Shown here: one piece after another, positions 1-8,656 of the stretch
Layout of the letters: the number at the start of each line of letters is the position of its first letter
How positions within the stretch are numbered: the stretch's first letter is position 1
DNA from: Stomatobaculum sp. F0698
GTDB taxonomy: Bacteria; Bacillota; Clostridia; Lachnospirales; Lachnospiraceae
Length of the DNA stretch: 64,000 bases
Reading direction: 5' to 3'
Assembly: GCF_030644385.1 (NCBI RefSeq)
Contig: NZ_CP130060.1
Coordinates: forward strand, 1,798,001-1,862,000
The notes under the pieces: generated by a model
What the model saw: only the letters and a program-made list of their open reading frames with translations
The model's database searches: none
What the model was told of the DNA's origin: nothing
Program-made: the position numbers and the translations under genes

Positions 1-270
1 GATTCCGCCGACAAAGAGGAAATCGGCGAAAAGTCCGAAGCAGAGCTTCGCGCCGCAGAAGAAGCCGAAGCAAAAGCCACCCGGAATGCCGAAAGCGACG
101 TAAAGTCGGCAAGTGAAGCAGAAGGCAACGAAGCGGTCAGCGAAATGCCCGAGCGCGCGGCAGACACGACACCCACGCCCGAAGCGGATGCCGGTCAAGA
201 AGCCGAGATAGTCCCCGCTGCGGACAGTGAAACGAAAACAGGCGCGCCGGAAACGCCTGCGAACGCATGA
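1..270 (+). CDS. C-terminal tail of an unknown acidic protein (5' partial)
   Basis: Frame 1 is open from the first base of the window to a TGA at 268-270, giving 89 residues of a protein that starts outside. The segment is dominated by Glu, Ala, Asp, Ser and Thr (for example EAELRAAEEAEAKA) and has no recognisable domain, so it looks like a disordered or weakly helical tail. Similar Glu/Ala-rich tails occur elsewhere in this window on membrane or surface proteins (17659-18747, 24874-25731). The gene converges with the ABC permease and shares the hairpin terminator at 311-340. Function cannot be told from this fragment. Confidence 0.75.
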   Translation, partial: DSADKEEIGEKSEAELRAAEEAEAKATRNAESDVKSASEAEGNEAVSEMPERAADTTPTPEADAGQEAEIVPAADSETKTGAPETPANA

Positions 271-310
271 GGCCTTTCAAAACGCAGGATACGAAGTGCA
301 CAAACAAAAA

Positions 311-340
311 AGTGTCAGGTCGAAGGACCTGACACTTTTT
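311..340. terminator. Bidirectional intrinsic terminator
   Basis: An 11-bp perfect stem AGTGTCAGGTC / GACCTGACACT with a GAAG loop is followed by TTTT on the plus strand and preceded by AAAAAA, which gives a U-run on the minus strand. It lies between the convergent left-edge gene and the ABC permease, so it can end both transcripts. Confidence 0.85.
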
Positions 341-341
341 G

Positions 342-1529
342 TTATTCACTCCGCAGCGCATCGATCGGGTTTAAGGATGCCGCGCGCTTTGCCGGCATGT
401 AACCGAAAATCAGACCGATGGCGACCGAAACCGTAAACGAGATGAACACGGCATTCGGTGTCGCCGCAACGCTGTAGCCCACAAACATCGTGACGATGTT
501 CAGGATACCGCTGCCGATCCCGATACCGATCAGTCCGCCGAGCACCGAGGTGGTAATCGCCTCGAGCACGAACTGCTGCAGGATAACACCCGGGCGCGCG
601 CCGAGTGCCTTACGAATACCGATTTCCCGCGTTCGCTCCGTGACCGAGACCAGCATGATGTTCATGACGCCGACACCCGCGACAAAGAGCGAGATACCCG
701 CAATGCCGCCGATCAGGACCGACATCTGCGCCATCATCCGGTTAATCTGGTCGAGCATTTCGGCCATGGCCATCAAATTGTAATTTTTCTTATTGCGGAA
801 TACCGAGTAGAGATATTCCTGCAGACTCTTCTTCGCACTCAGCACGGCTGCCTTGTCCGTGCTCTTGGAGGCAAAGAGATAGGCGGAAGGCTGTGCCGTG
901 TGCGCCATCTTGAGCGCTGTGGAATACGGGAGCAGGAGGACATCATCCGTTCCGCTCTCTTCCATCTTGCCCTTGCTCTTCTGCTCTAAAACACCGACCA
1001 CCGTCAAGTTCACACCGGCGAAACTTACCTTCTCGCCGAGTGCCGCACCGCCCGAACCAAAGAGTCTCTGCGCCGTATAAGCGCCGAGCACGCAGACCTC
1101 CTGCTTCGAGGCGACATCCGCATAGCTTAAAAAGCGGCCCTTTGCAATCTTCTTGTCGACCAGATCCGCATAACTCTCGCTGACACCGGTGAGCCCGGTA
1201 TTCTCGAGCTTCTTGCTGCCCACCTTAATGGTTCCGCCGCCCGGCGTGACCGTGGGGCTCATGCCCGCAAACAAGTCCTTGTGCTCATCGAGATAAGCAT
1301 ACATCTCGTCCATCGTGACCGAACGGCTCGGCTGATTGATGACCGACACGTTGATATTGTTCGCGCCGAGATCCCCCCACTGGGAAATCTGGCTGTTCAG
1401 GTAACCGTTCATCAGACTGACCAGAATGATGACGGAAGAGACACCGATGATGATGCCGAACATCGTGAGGGCCGAGCGCACTTTGTTGCTCCAAATGCTC
1501 TTTAAGGCGAGCTTAAATGATTGCAGCAT
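342..1529 (-). CDS. MacB/FtsX-type ABC transporter permease
   Basis: A 395-residue membrane protein of the MacB family. After a short cytoplasmic start comes TM1 (about residues 20-40), then a MacB-PCD extracellular domain (about 45-240), then the C-terminal FtsX domain with three TM segments. The tail AKRAASLNPIDALRSE is the family's usual coupling end. The ATG at 1529 is preferred over the ATG at 1550 because GGAGG lies just upstream of it and it overlaps the end of the ATPase gene by 17 bases. It is the last gene of the SLH-adaptor-ATPase-permease operon. Gram-positive relatives (YknXYZ type) export peptides or antimicrobials; the substrate here is unknown. Confidence 0.9.
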   Translation of the reverse strand: MLQSFKLALKSIWSNKVRSALTMFGIIIGVSSVIILVSLMNGYLNSQISQWGDLGANNINVSVINQPSRSVTMDEMYAYLDEHKDLFAGMSPTVTPGGGTIKVGSKKLENTGLTGVSESYADLVDKKIAKGRFLSYADVASKQEVCVLGAYTAQRLFGSGGAALGEKVSFAGVNLTVVGVLEQKSKGKMEESGTDDVLLLPYSTALKMAHTAQPSAYLFASKSTDKAAVLSAKKSLQEYLYSVFRNKKNYNLMAMAEMLDQINRMMAQMSVLIGGIAGISLFVAGVGVMNIMLVSVTERTREIGIRKALGARPGVILQQFVLEAITTSVLGGLIGIGIGSGILNIVTMFVGYSVAATPNAVFISFTVSVAIGLIFGYMPAKRAASLNPIDALRSE

Positions 1530-2250
1530 AGTCCTCCGCCTTCCCGTCAAAGTTGATTTGTCCGTCCTGTATCCGCACGACCCGCTTTGCCTTCACCGCA
1601 ATCGAATTGTCGTGCGTAATCATGACAATCGTGTTGCCCTCCTTGTGGAGTTCCTGAAAAAAGTCCAGAATCTGGCGGCTGGTCTTCGAGTCCAGTGCGC
1701 CGGTCGGCTCATCGGCAAGCAAAAGGGAGGGATTGCCGGCGAGCGCACGCGCAATCGAGACACGCTGCTGCTGACCGCCCGAGAGCTGATTCGGCATGTT
1801 CTTCGCCTTGTCCTTTAAGCCGACGCGCTCCAATTGTCTAAGGGCGCGCTCCTTTCTCTCCTCGCCCGAAACATGGGCATAGAGCAGCGGGAGCTCCACA
1901 TTTTCCAAAATATTGAGTTTCGGCAATAGGTTGTACTGCTGGAAGATAAAGCCTATCATGCGGTTTCGGATGTCCGCGAGTTCGTTCTGCGTCATATCGC
2001 CGACATCTTCGCCGCCGAGCAGATAACTTCCGGAAGTCGGCACATCCAGCGCACCGATGATGTTCATCAGCGTGGACTTACCGGAACCGGACTTACCGAC
2101 AATCGCAACAAACTCGCCCATCCGTATCGTCAAGTTCAAGTGATCGTTCGCGTGGATAATCTCATCGCCCATCACATAGGTCTTGCAGAGATCCTTGATC
2201 TCAATCAGTACCTCGCCCTGCGGAATTTGGACGGTCTTAATTCTGCCCAT
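1513..2250 (-). CDS. ABC transporter ATP-binding protein (MacB/LolD type)
   Basis: A 245-residue ATPase with all motifs: Walker A GKSGSGKST (about residues 52-60), Q-loop in FIFQQYNLLPKL, signature LSGGQQQR, Walker B LLLADEPTGALD and H-loop MITHD. The insert and sequence match the LolD/MacB-cytoplasmic class that partners FtsX-like permeases. The start at ATG 2250 (MGRIKTV) fits the upstream GGGCGGTG and overlaps the adaptor gene's 3' end by 14 bases; an ATG two codons upstream is also possible. It overlaps the permease gene, implying translational coupling and a stable ATPase-permease complex. Confidence 0.92.
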   Translation of the reverse strand: MGRIKTVQIPQGEVLIEIKDLCKTYVMGDEIIHANDHLNLTIRMGEFVAIVGKSGSGKSTLMNIIGALDVPTSGSYLLGGEDVGDMTQNELADIRNRMIGFIFQQYNLLPKLNILENVELPLLYAHVSGEERKERALRQLERVGLKDKAKNMPNQLSGGQQQRVSIARALAGNPSLLLADEPTGALDSKTSRQILDFFQELHKEGNTIVMITHDNSIAVKAKRVVRIQDGQINFDGKAEDYAAII

Positions 2251-3988
2251 TCGCATCACCGCCCTGATCGGCGTCCGCTGCGCCCGTGTCACCCGCCGCG
2301 CCCTGGTCGGCCTCTGCGCCCTGATCGCCGTTGATATACATACTCATGGCGTCGGGCGTATTCAAAACCTTGGGCTGCACAAAGACTTCATCGCCCACCT
2401 TGATGTTGTCGGAGGTGATTTGCACCTTATCTGCGGTGATGAGTCCGGTTTCGACCGTGACCGCGCGGAAGCCCGCCGGCACTTCGCCCTGAGCCTCGGT
2501 AACGGAGTCATCCTTCACATAGACCTGATTGTCCCGCATGAGCGCATCCGCCGGAATGCAGAGCACGCCGCTTGCGCTGCCGATTACGATTTTCGCGTTG
2601 ATGTTCATGCCGGGCAGGAGTTTGTCCGTGTTGTCAAGCGTGACGGTCACCGGATAGGTCGAGACGCCGCCCTGAGAACTGCCCTCTAAGCTGATGTTCG
2701 TGACCGTGCCGCCGAAGGTCTCACCCGGCATTGCGTCCGCGGTGATTTCGACCTTCTGCCCCACCTGAATTTTCGAGATATCCGTCTCGTCGATGGCCAT
2801 CTTAAAGGTGTAGGCGCTCATGTCGTAGATGGTCGCAAGCGTCGTTGCGGACTTACCCGCACTCTGTCCCGAACCGCCGAGCTTATCGCCGGCCTTATAA
2901 CCCTTTGTGATGACCTCACCGTCGATCGGGGATTTGATGGTGTAATTGTCAAGCGTCTCCTTGGCACTGTCGACCGCCTTTTGCGCCGCCTCGAGCCCGG
3001 TCTGCGCGCTGTCCACCTTGTCCGAATAGGTCTCAAGCATGTCCTTTACGGACTTCGGCGTCATGGTAAAAATCGGCGTGCCGGGCTGAATGTAGTCGCC
3101 CACATGGACCAAGACCTTGATGCTGTCCACAGCACCCGGAAGATCCGCCGCCATATTGCTGGTGTAATGCGCTTCGAACTTTGCCTCCGCGACACATTTG
3201 AAGCCGTTCACGGTCGCGCTGACCGAAGTGTCGGTCGTCAGTCCGCCCGGGTTCTTCACCGAGATGGTCACTTCTTTCACGAGGCGGCCGCCGGTTAAGC
3301 TCTTCTCCTGGGCACCCACCGCGAGTACCGTGCCCTCGACTTGCTCCATGGTGTCGGAGAGCGTTAAGGTCGCCGGGTTGCCGACCTGAATGAGGTCTGC
3401 CTCGCCCGAGAGGAAGGGGATGCGCACCGTCATGCTCGTGTCGTCCGTCAAATCCACAAGGGTCCCGCCGCCCGAAATCTTCTCGCCGTCCGTCACATAG
3501 ACCTTGGTCACATAGCCCGCGCGCGTTGCTTTATAGACACCGTCTCCGTACTTGCTTCTCGCGTCGTTTAAGTCAACCGTCGCGGAATCCAAGCTCTTCT
3601 TTGCGCGGTCCAAGGCACTCTGCGCGCTCTTCATCTCCGAGGCCGCAAGCTTATCGTCGATGCGATAGAGGACCTGATCCTTGGTGACATGATCGCCGAC
3701 CTCAAAATTTGCCTCGGTGATCGTGCCGCTCGATACCAGAGAGGTGATCGAGTAGGTATCCTTCGCGGCAATGGTGCCGGTCGAGGACAGCTTTTGTGTG
3801 ATATCCTCTATGGTTGCCGTGCCCGTCGTAACCGCCGTGCTTGCCATGGCCGCCCGTCGGCTCGCCTCCATGCGCTGGTGCACCACAGCGCCGCCGATGC
3901 CGATGACCGCCAGCGCAATGACCGCGCGGCGTATGTTTCTCTTTGCCTTTTTCCCGAGCCCCTTCTTCGGCTTTACTTCTTCTGCCAC
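2237..3988 (-). CDS. HlyD/MacA-family adaptor with duplicated hairpin-lipoyl unit
   Basis: A 583-residue membrane-fusion (adaptor) protein with one N-terminal TM (about residues 17-36), so it is anchored in the membrane and mostly outside. It is much longer than the usual 350-420 residues. Two coiled-coil/lipoyl units can be seen: one around residues 90-220 and a second around 310-420 (YTIKSPIDGEVITKGYKAGD). A beta-barrel, a membrane-proximal domain and a Gln/Asp/Ala/Gly-rich C-terminal tail follow. It sits 18 bases after the SLH gene and overlaps the ATPase gene, so it is the adaptor of this exporter. The duplication suggests a longer extracellular conduit through the thick wall; that is inference. 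Confidence 0.9.
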   Translation of the reverse strand: MAEEVKPKKGLGKKAKRNIRRAVIALAVIGIGGAVVHQRMEASRRAAMASTAVTTGTATIEDITQKLSSTGTIAAKDTYSITSLVSSGTITEANFEVGDHVTKDQVLYRIDDKLAASEMKSAQSALDRAKKSLDSATVDLNDARSKYGDGVYKATRAGYVTKVYVTDGEKISGGGTLVDLTDDTSMTVRIPFLSGEADLIQVGNPATLTLSDTMEQVEGTVLAVGAQEKSLTGGRLVKEVTISVKNPGGLTTDTSVSATVNGFKCVAEAKFEAHYTSNMAADLPGAVDSIKVLVHVGDYIQPGTPIFTMTPKSVKDMLETYSDKVDSAQTGLEAAQKAVDSAKETLDNYTIKSPIDGEVITKGYKAGDKLGGSGQSAGKSATTLATIYDMSAYTFKMAIDETDISKIQVGQKVEITADAMPGETFGGTVTNISLEGSSQGGVSTYPVTVTLDNTDKLLPGMNINAKIVIGSASGVLCIPADALMRDNQVYVKDDSVTEAQGEVPAGFRAVTVETGLITADKVQITSDNIKVGDEVFVQPKVLNTPDAMSMYINGDQGAEADQGAAGDTGAADADQGGDANGQN

Positions 3989-4006
3989 TGTCTGCCCCCT
4001 TCTCGC

Positions 4007-5125
4007 TTACGGTTCCACGTAGTCCACAACGCTGAAGCTCTGGCTTCCCTCTTCGCCCTCGGCGGCCGCGCCGCCGGAAGAAGCCTGATAAATCAATACC
4101 ACATGGTCACCGACCTTCACGCTGCCGTAGACCGAGAACACAAACTGCATCTCGGTCGAATTGAGCTGATAGACATTTCCGTCGTCCAGCTTGACCGCGC
4201 TCGGCGTGAGCGTATTTGTATTCTGATAATAGATGGCCTCGACCACACCGCGCGCCACGCGCTTGTCGGCATCGGAATCCGTGTCCGCATTGTAAGCCCA
4301 GACCGTCTTGGTCTGCGAGCTGTAGTAAATGACCGCGTACTGCGCCGCCGCGGCGTAGAGCGCCTCTTTCTGCACCTCTCTGCCGTTCATGAAGATGGTC
4401 GCATCGTCTAAACGGAAGGGGATGATATTGTCCACCTGCGTGCGGCTCTCCGCGACCTTCGGGCCGCGCGTCGTGTTGTCCGCCATCTTGAGGGCGTTCA
4501 CCTCGCCGTGCGCATCCACCTCGGCGTTCAGCACACTCGCATAGACGCCGCCGCTCTTCTGCTTTGCCTTCAGGAGGTTATAGAAGAGGTTCACGCAGTC
4601 CGCCTTCGTGAGCTCGGTCTGCGGGTCGCTGTAGCCGATGTTCTCGTTTAAATCCGAGCTTGCATACTGCGCCATGCGCTTGTTGAACTGATCGCCCGCA
4701 AAGTCATCCGCCGTGTAGCCGAGCAGCCCCAGCACGCCCTTTGCCGCCTCGTTTAAGCGCACGGGCTCGGACGGCTTAAACTTGCCGCCGAGATAGCCGG
4801 TCATCCAGCCCTGCTCCGCCGCAAGACGAATTGAAGCCGCATATTCATCGCCGGACTTCACATCCGCGAAGACCGATACATTGCTGGTCTTCGTGAGCAC
4901 ACTGCGGTAGGCGGAGGCTCTGACCAACATCTGCGCGAACTGCGCGCGCGTCACCTTTTCCGACATGCCGCCGGTGGTCGGCATAATGCCCGAGAGCGCT
5001 ATGACCTGACGGCGATAAGCAAAGTTACTGCTTGTATTTGCATAGACACTGAGCGGCGATGCCACGGTGCTTACCACCGCGACCGCACTCAGCAGGCATG
5101 CAAGGGATTTTCTTCCACGAATCAT
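4007..5125 (-). CDS. Secreted SLH-domain protein
   Basis: A 372-residue secreted protein. A signal peptide (MIRGRKSLACLLSAVAVVSTVASPLSVYA) is followed by two or three S-layer homology repeats (about residues 35-190), recognisable in VTRAQFAQMLVRAS, FADVKSGDEYAASIRLAAEQGWMTGY and FKPSEPVRLNEAA. The C-terminal half (about 200-372) has no domain I recognise. The ATG at 5125 is chosen because GCGAGG lies 8 bases upstream and the signal peptide begins there; the frame stays open further upstream without a ribosome site. It leads the ABC exporter operon from the promoter at 5170-5199. It may anchor or guide the export machinery in the wall; this is inference. Confidence 0.85.
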   Translation of the reverse strand: MIRGRKSLACLLSAVAVVSTVASPLSVYANTSSNFAYRRQVIALSGIMPTTGGMSEKVTRAQFAQMLVRASAYRSVLTKTSNVSVFADVKSGDEYAASIRLAAEQGWMTGYLGGKFKPSEPVRLNEAAKGVLGLLGYTADDFAGDQFNKRMAQYASSDLNENIGYSDPQTELTKADCVNLFYNLLKAKQKSGGVYASVLNAEVDAHGEVNALKMADNTTRGPKVAESRTQVDNIIPFRLDDATIFMNGREVQKEALYAAAAQYAVIYYSSQTKTVWAYNADTDSDADKRVARGVVEAIYYQNTNTLTPSAVKLDDGNVYQLNSTEMQFVFSVYGSVKVGDHVVLIYQASSGGAAAEGEEGSQSFSVVDYVEP

Positions 5126-5169
5126 TCCGGTACCTCGCTTTGCTGTTGTTAATCCGTTATAACGAAGCC

Positions 5170-5199
5170 ATTTTACCATAAATAACAAGCATCCATCAA
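5170..5199 (-). promoter_or_regulatory. Promoter of SLH-ABC exporter operon
   Basis: On the minus strand TTGATG (5194-5199), an 18-base spacer and TAAAAT (5170-5175). The -10 carries an extended TGG just before it. It lies about 45 bases before the SLH start codon. Confidence 0.6.
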
Positions 5200-5410
5200 A
5201 AACTGTCATCGAAAGTCCGTAAACTTTTCGTGAACCCGCCGCATGTTGCCTTGTGAAATAGCTTACTATCCGAATAATACACCGTTACTCTGTCCCTGTC
5301 AACATACTTTGCCACGCCTTATCTCCCATACCGGACGCGCGGCTCTCCTTCCGATTCCTTTCTCTTATGCCTTACCGCTTCGAATACAAGACAGCAGCTT
5401 GTTTTCCGAC

Positions 5411-5446
5411 AAAAAAAGGGCGGCACCGCCGAAGCGATGCCGCCCT
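5411..5446 (-). terminator. Terminator after tpiA
   Basis: A 9-bp stem AGGGCGGCA / TGCCGCCCT (5417-5425 and 5438-5446) is followed on the minus strand by TTTTTT. It lies 23 bases past the tpiA stop and closes the gap-pgk-tpiA run. Confidence 0.8.
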
Positions 5447-5469
5447 CTGTATGAAGCCCACCAAAAGGC

Positions 5470-6222
5470 TCAGAGTGCCTTGTAATTTACAATCTTTCCG
5501 AATTCCGGCTTTAAGGACGCGCCGCCGATCAGGCCGCCGTCGATGTCCGGCTCTGCAAGGAGTTCCTTGCAGTTCTTCTCGTTCATGGAGCCGCCGTACT
5601 GAATGCGAATCTCCTCCGAGACCTTCTCGCCGTAGAGCTCCTTCACGGCCTCACGGATGCCGCGGCACACTTCCTCTGCCTGTGCGACGGTTGCGGTCTT
5701 ACCGGTGCCGATGGCCCAAATCGGCTCATAGGCAATCGTGACCTTTGCCGCATCCGAAGCGCTGACGCCCTGAAACGCGAGCTTTAACTGCATCCGGATG
5801 AAGTCCATCGTGACACCCGCCTCGCGCTGCGCAAGGCTCTCGCCGCAGCAGAGAATCGGCTTAAACTGATGCTCGAGGAGCTTTAAGAGTTTCTTGTTGA
5901 TGATCTCATCGGTCTCGTGGAAGTACTCTCTCCGCTCGGAGTGGCCGATAATCACATACTCGACACCCGCGTCCTTTAACATGGCCGGAGAGGTCTCGCC
6001 GGTAAAGGCGCCCTTCTCCTCAAAGTAGACATTCTCCGCGCCGAGGTGCACCGCCGTGCCCGCAATCACTTCTTTGACCGGGAAGATGTCGATAAAGGGC
6101 ACGCAGTAGACCACGTCGACCTCCGGGTTCTTAACGAGCGGTGCCAGCGTGGTCGCCAGTGCCTTCGCCTCGCTCGGCGTCATGTTCATCTTCCAGTTTC
6201 CCGCAATAATCTTTCTTCTCAT
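5470..6222 (-). CDS. tpiA: Triosephosphate isomerase
   Basis: A 250-residue TIM barrel, the normal length. It interconverts dihydroxyacetone phosphate and glyceraldehyde 3-phosphate in glycolysis. Visible landmarks are the substrate lysine in AGNWKMN (residue 11), the catalytic histidine in IIGHSERR, the catalytic glutamate in [12 protein letters not shown] with the flexible lid after it, and the phosphate-binding YGGSMN. It starts 11 bases after the pgk stop, so the two are cotranscribed and cytosolic. Confidence 0.97.
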   Translation of the reverse strand: MRRKIIAGNWKMNMTPSEAKALATTLAPLVKNPEVDVVYCVPFIDIFPVKEVIAGTAVHLGAENVYFEEKGAFTGETSPAMLKDAGVEYVIIGHSERREYFHETDEIINKKLLKLLEHQFKPILCCGESLAQREAGVTMDFIRMQLKLAFQGVSASDAAKVTIAYEPIWAIGTGKTATVAQAEEVCRGIREAVKELYGEKVSEEIRIQYGGSMNEKNCKELLAEPDIDGGLIGGASLKPEFGKIVNYKAL

Positions 6223-6233
6223 GTTCCGCTCCT

Positions 6234-7451
6234 TCAGTCCTTGTTATCCGCCGCCGCAACACCCGGGAGCTCCTTGCCCTCCAGGAACTCGAGCGAAGCG
6301 CCGCCGCCGGTCGAAATGTGCGTCATGCGATCCGCAAAGCCGAGGCGCTTCACCGCGTTCACGGAGTCACCGCCGCCGACCACGGTTGTCGCGTCTTTCA
6401 GCTCCGCGACCGCCTTGCAGACAGCCAGGGTGCCCGCCGCAAATGCCTCAAACTCGAAGACGCCCATCGGGCCGTTCCAGACCACGGTCTTCGCGCCCTT
6501 AAGCGCCTCGGTAAAGCGCGCAATGCTCTTCGGTCCGATATCGAGGCCCATGTAGCCCTCCGGAATCTCATCCACCACCTTGTGCGGTGCATCGGCCGCA
6601 AACTTCTCCGCCGCAACATGGTCCACCGGAAGCAGGAGCTTAACGCCCTTCTCTTCCGCCTTCTTCAGCATGTCGAGGCAGTAAGAAAGCTTATCCTCTT
6701 CGCAGAGCGAGTTACCTATGCTCTGTCCCTCTGCCTTTAAGAAGGTATATGCCATACCGCCGCCGATGATCAGCGTATCCACCTTGTCGAGCAGATTGTT
6801 GATGACGTTCAGCTTGTCCGAGACCTTTGCGCCGCCGAGAATTGCGACAAAGGGGCGCACCGGGTTCTCGACCGCCTGACCGAGGAAGCGAATCTCCTTC
6901 TCCATGAGGTAGCCGACCACGTTCTCCTTGCAGTGCTTCGTGACGCCGACATTCGAGCAGTGTGCGCGGTGTGCGGTGCCGAAGGCGTCATCGACAAAAA
7001 TGCCGTCGTCGCAGAGCGCCGCGAGCTCTTCCGCGTACTTCTCGGCTGCCTCATCCTTGCCGTACTTGGTCTCCTCGACGCGGTAGCGCGTATTTTCAAG
7101 GAGCAGCACCTCGCCGTCCTTTAAGTCCGCAGCTGCCTTCCGGGTCTCTTCGCCGGTCACGACCGGATCCGAGATAAACTTGACCGGGACCCCGAGGCGC
7201 TCGGAAAGTGCCGGTGCGACCGGGGAAAGGCTCATCTCCGGCAGCGGCTCGCCCTTCGGCTTGCCGAGATGGGAGCAGAGAATCACCTTTGCGCCCTGAT
7301 CGAGGAGCTTCTTGATGGTCGGCAGCGCGCCGTCGATGCGGTTAAAGTTCTGGATCACGCCGTCCTTCAGCGGAACGTTAAAGTCGCAGCGCACCAGTAC
7401 TTTTTTGCCCTTTAAGTCTTTGAGATCGTCTACGGTCTTCTTGTTTAACAT
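6234..7451 (-). CDS. pgk: Phosphoglycerate kinase
   Basis: A 405-residue two-domain kinase that makes ATP from 1,3-bisphosphoglycerate. Landmarks are [12 protein letters not shown] near the N-terminus, the substrate-site arginine stretch [11 protein letters not shown], the hinge and nucleotide region [15 protein letters not shown] and the late [11 protein letters not shown] terminator-like hairpin lies between gap and pgk, and no good promoter is visible in the 82-base gap. pgk-tpiA is therefore probably fed by partial readthrough from gap. Confidence 0.97.
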   Translation of the reverse strand: MLNKKTVDDLKDLKGKKVLVRCDFNVPLKDGVIQNFNRIDGALPTIKKLLDQGAKVILCSHLGKPKGEPLPEMSLSPVAPALSERLGVPVKFISDPVVTGEETRKAAADLKDGEVLLLENTRYRVEETKYGKDEAAEKYAEELAALCDDGIFVDDAFGTAHRAHCSNVGVTKHCKENVVGYLMEKEIRFLGQAVENPVRPFVAILGGAKVSDKLNVINNLLDKVDTLIIGGGMAYTFLKAEGQSIGNSLCEEDKLSYCLDMLKKAEEKGVKLLLPVDHVAAEKFAADAPHKVVDEIPEGYMGLDIGPKSIARFTEALKGAKTVVWNGPMGVFEFEAFAAGTLAVCKAVAELKDATTVVGGGDSVNAVKRLGFADRMTHISTGGGASLEFLEGKELPGVAAADNKD

Positions 7452-7473
7452 GCTTTTCCTCCGTCTAAGTCAT

Positions 7474-7507
7474 AAAAAAGCGGGCCCGGTCCAAAGACCG
7501 GACCCGC
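7474..7507 (-). terminator. Intercistronic terminator between gap and pgk
   Basis: A 12-bp stem with one mismatch (7480-7491 with 7496-7507, loop CAAA) is followed on the minus strand by TTTTTT. It lies 27 bases after the gap stop and 22 before the pgk start. It would lower pgk-tpiA expression relative to gap. Confidence 0.75.
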
Positions 7508-7533
7508 GAGAGTCGCCTTGCAAAAGCAGATGC

Positions 7534-8559
7534 TTACAGCTCTGCGAAGTACTTGATCGTGCGAACCATCTGGCTCGTGTAGGAGTTCTCGTTGTCATAC
7601 CAAGAGACAACCTGCACCTGATAGCAACCGTCCGCGATCTTGCTGACCATGGTCTGGGTTGCATCGAAGAGGGAGCCGTAGCGCATGCCGATGACATCGG
7701 AGGAGACAATCTCATCCGTGTTGTAGCCGAAGGACTCGTTTGCCGCCGCCTTCATTGCCGCGTTGATCTCTTCCTTCGTGACCTCATCCTTCGCGACAAC
7801 CGCGACCAGAATGGTCGTGGAACCGGTCGTGACCGGGACACGCTGTGCGGAACCGATGAGCTTGCCGTTCAGCTCCGGAATAACCAGGCCAATCGCCTTC
7901 GCAGCGCCGGTGGAGTTCGGGACAATGTTCGCAGCGCCTGCTCTCGATCTTCTGAGATCGCCCTTTCTCTGCGGGCCGTCGAGAATCATCTGATCGCCGG
8001 TGTATGCGTGAATGGTGCTCATGATGCCGGACTGAATCGGCGCGTAGTCATTCAGAGCCTTTGCCATCGGTGCGAGGCAGTTCGTGGTGCAGGAAGCTGC
8101 GGAGATGATCTTGTCCTCCTTGGTCAGCGTCTTCTCGTTGACGTTGTACACGATGGTCGGCAGATCGTTGCCTGCCGGTGCGGAAATGACAACCTTCTTT
8201 GCGCCTGCCTCAAGGTGAGCCGAAGCCTTCTCCTTCGAGGTGTAGAAACCGGTGCACTCCAGGACGACATCGACATCCAGCGCCTTCCACGGAAGGTTCT
8301 TTGCGTCCGCTTCCTTGTAAATCGTAATCTTCTTGCCGTCAACGGTGATGGAATCCTCACCCGCCTCGACCGTATGCTTGCCCTCGCCGTACTTTCCGAG
8401 GAAGCTGCCCTGCGAAGTATCATACTTCAGCAAGTGCGCCAGCATCTCCGGCTTCGTGAGATCGTTGATCGCAACAACCTCATAGCCCTCCGTCTCAAAC
8501 ATCTGGCGGAACGCAAGGCGTCCGATACGTCCAAATCCGTTAATCGCAACTTTAACCAT
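7534..8559 (-). CDS. gap: Glyceraldehyde-3-phosphate dehydrogenase, type I
   Basis: A 341-residue glycolytic enzyme that oxidises glyceraldehyde 3-phosphate with NAD and phosphate. The Rossmann start [14 protein letters not shown], the active-site cysteine in [12 protein letters not shown] and the C-terminal [14 protein letters not shown] are all present. It has its own promoter at 8612-8640 and a strong AGGAGG ribosome site. It is the first gene of gap-pgk-tpiA, with a terminator hairpin behind it. Confidence 0.97.
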   Translation of the reverse strand: MVKVAINGFGRIGRLAFRQMFETEGYEVVAINDLTKPEMLAHLLKYDTSQGSFLGKYGEGKHTVEAGEDSITVDGKKITIYKEADAKNLPWKALDVDVVLECTGFYTSKEKASAHLEAGAKKVVISAPAGNDLPTIVYNVNEKTLTKEDKIISAASCTTNCLAPMAKALNDYAPIQSGIMSTIHAYTGDQMILDGPQRKGDLRRSRAGAANIVPNSTGAAKAIGLVIPELNGKLIGSAQRVPVTTGSTTILVAVVAKDEVTKEEINAAMKAAANESFGYNTDEIVSSDVIGMRYGSLFDATQTMVSKIADGCYQVQVVSWYDNENSYTSQMVRTIKYFAEL

Positions 8560-8611
8560 GGCTTTTATCCTCCTGTATCTGCTGCGGAACCAAACTGATA
8601 TTTTCTATTTC

Positions 8612-8640
8612 ATTCTACCTTTGTGCCCGTAAAAATGCAA
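8612..8640 (-). promoter_or_regulatory. gap promoter
   Basis: On the minus strand TTGCAT (8635-8640), a 17-base spacer and TAGAAT (8612-8617), about 55 bases before the gap start codon. Confidence 0.65.
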
Positions 8641-8656
8641 GGAAGGAAATGGGCAC

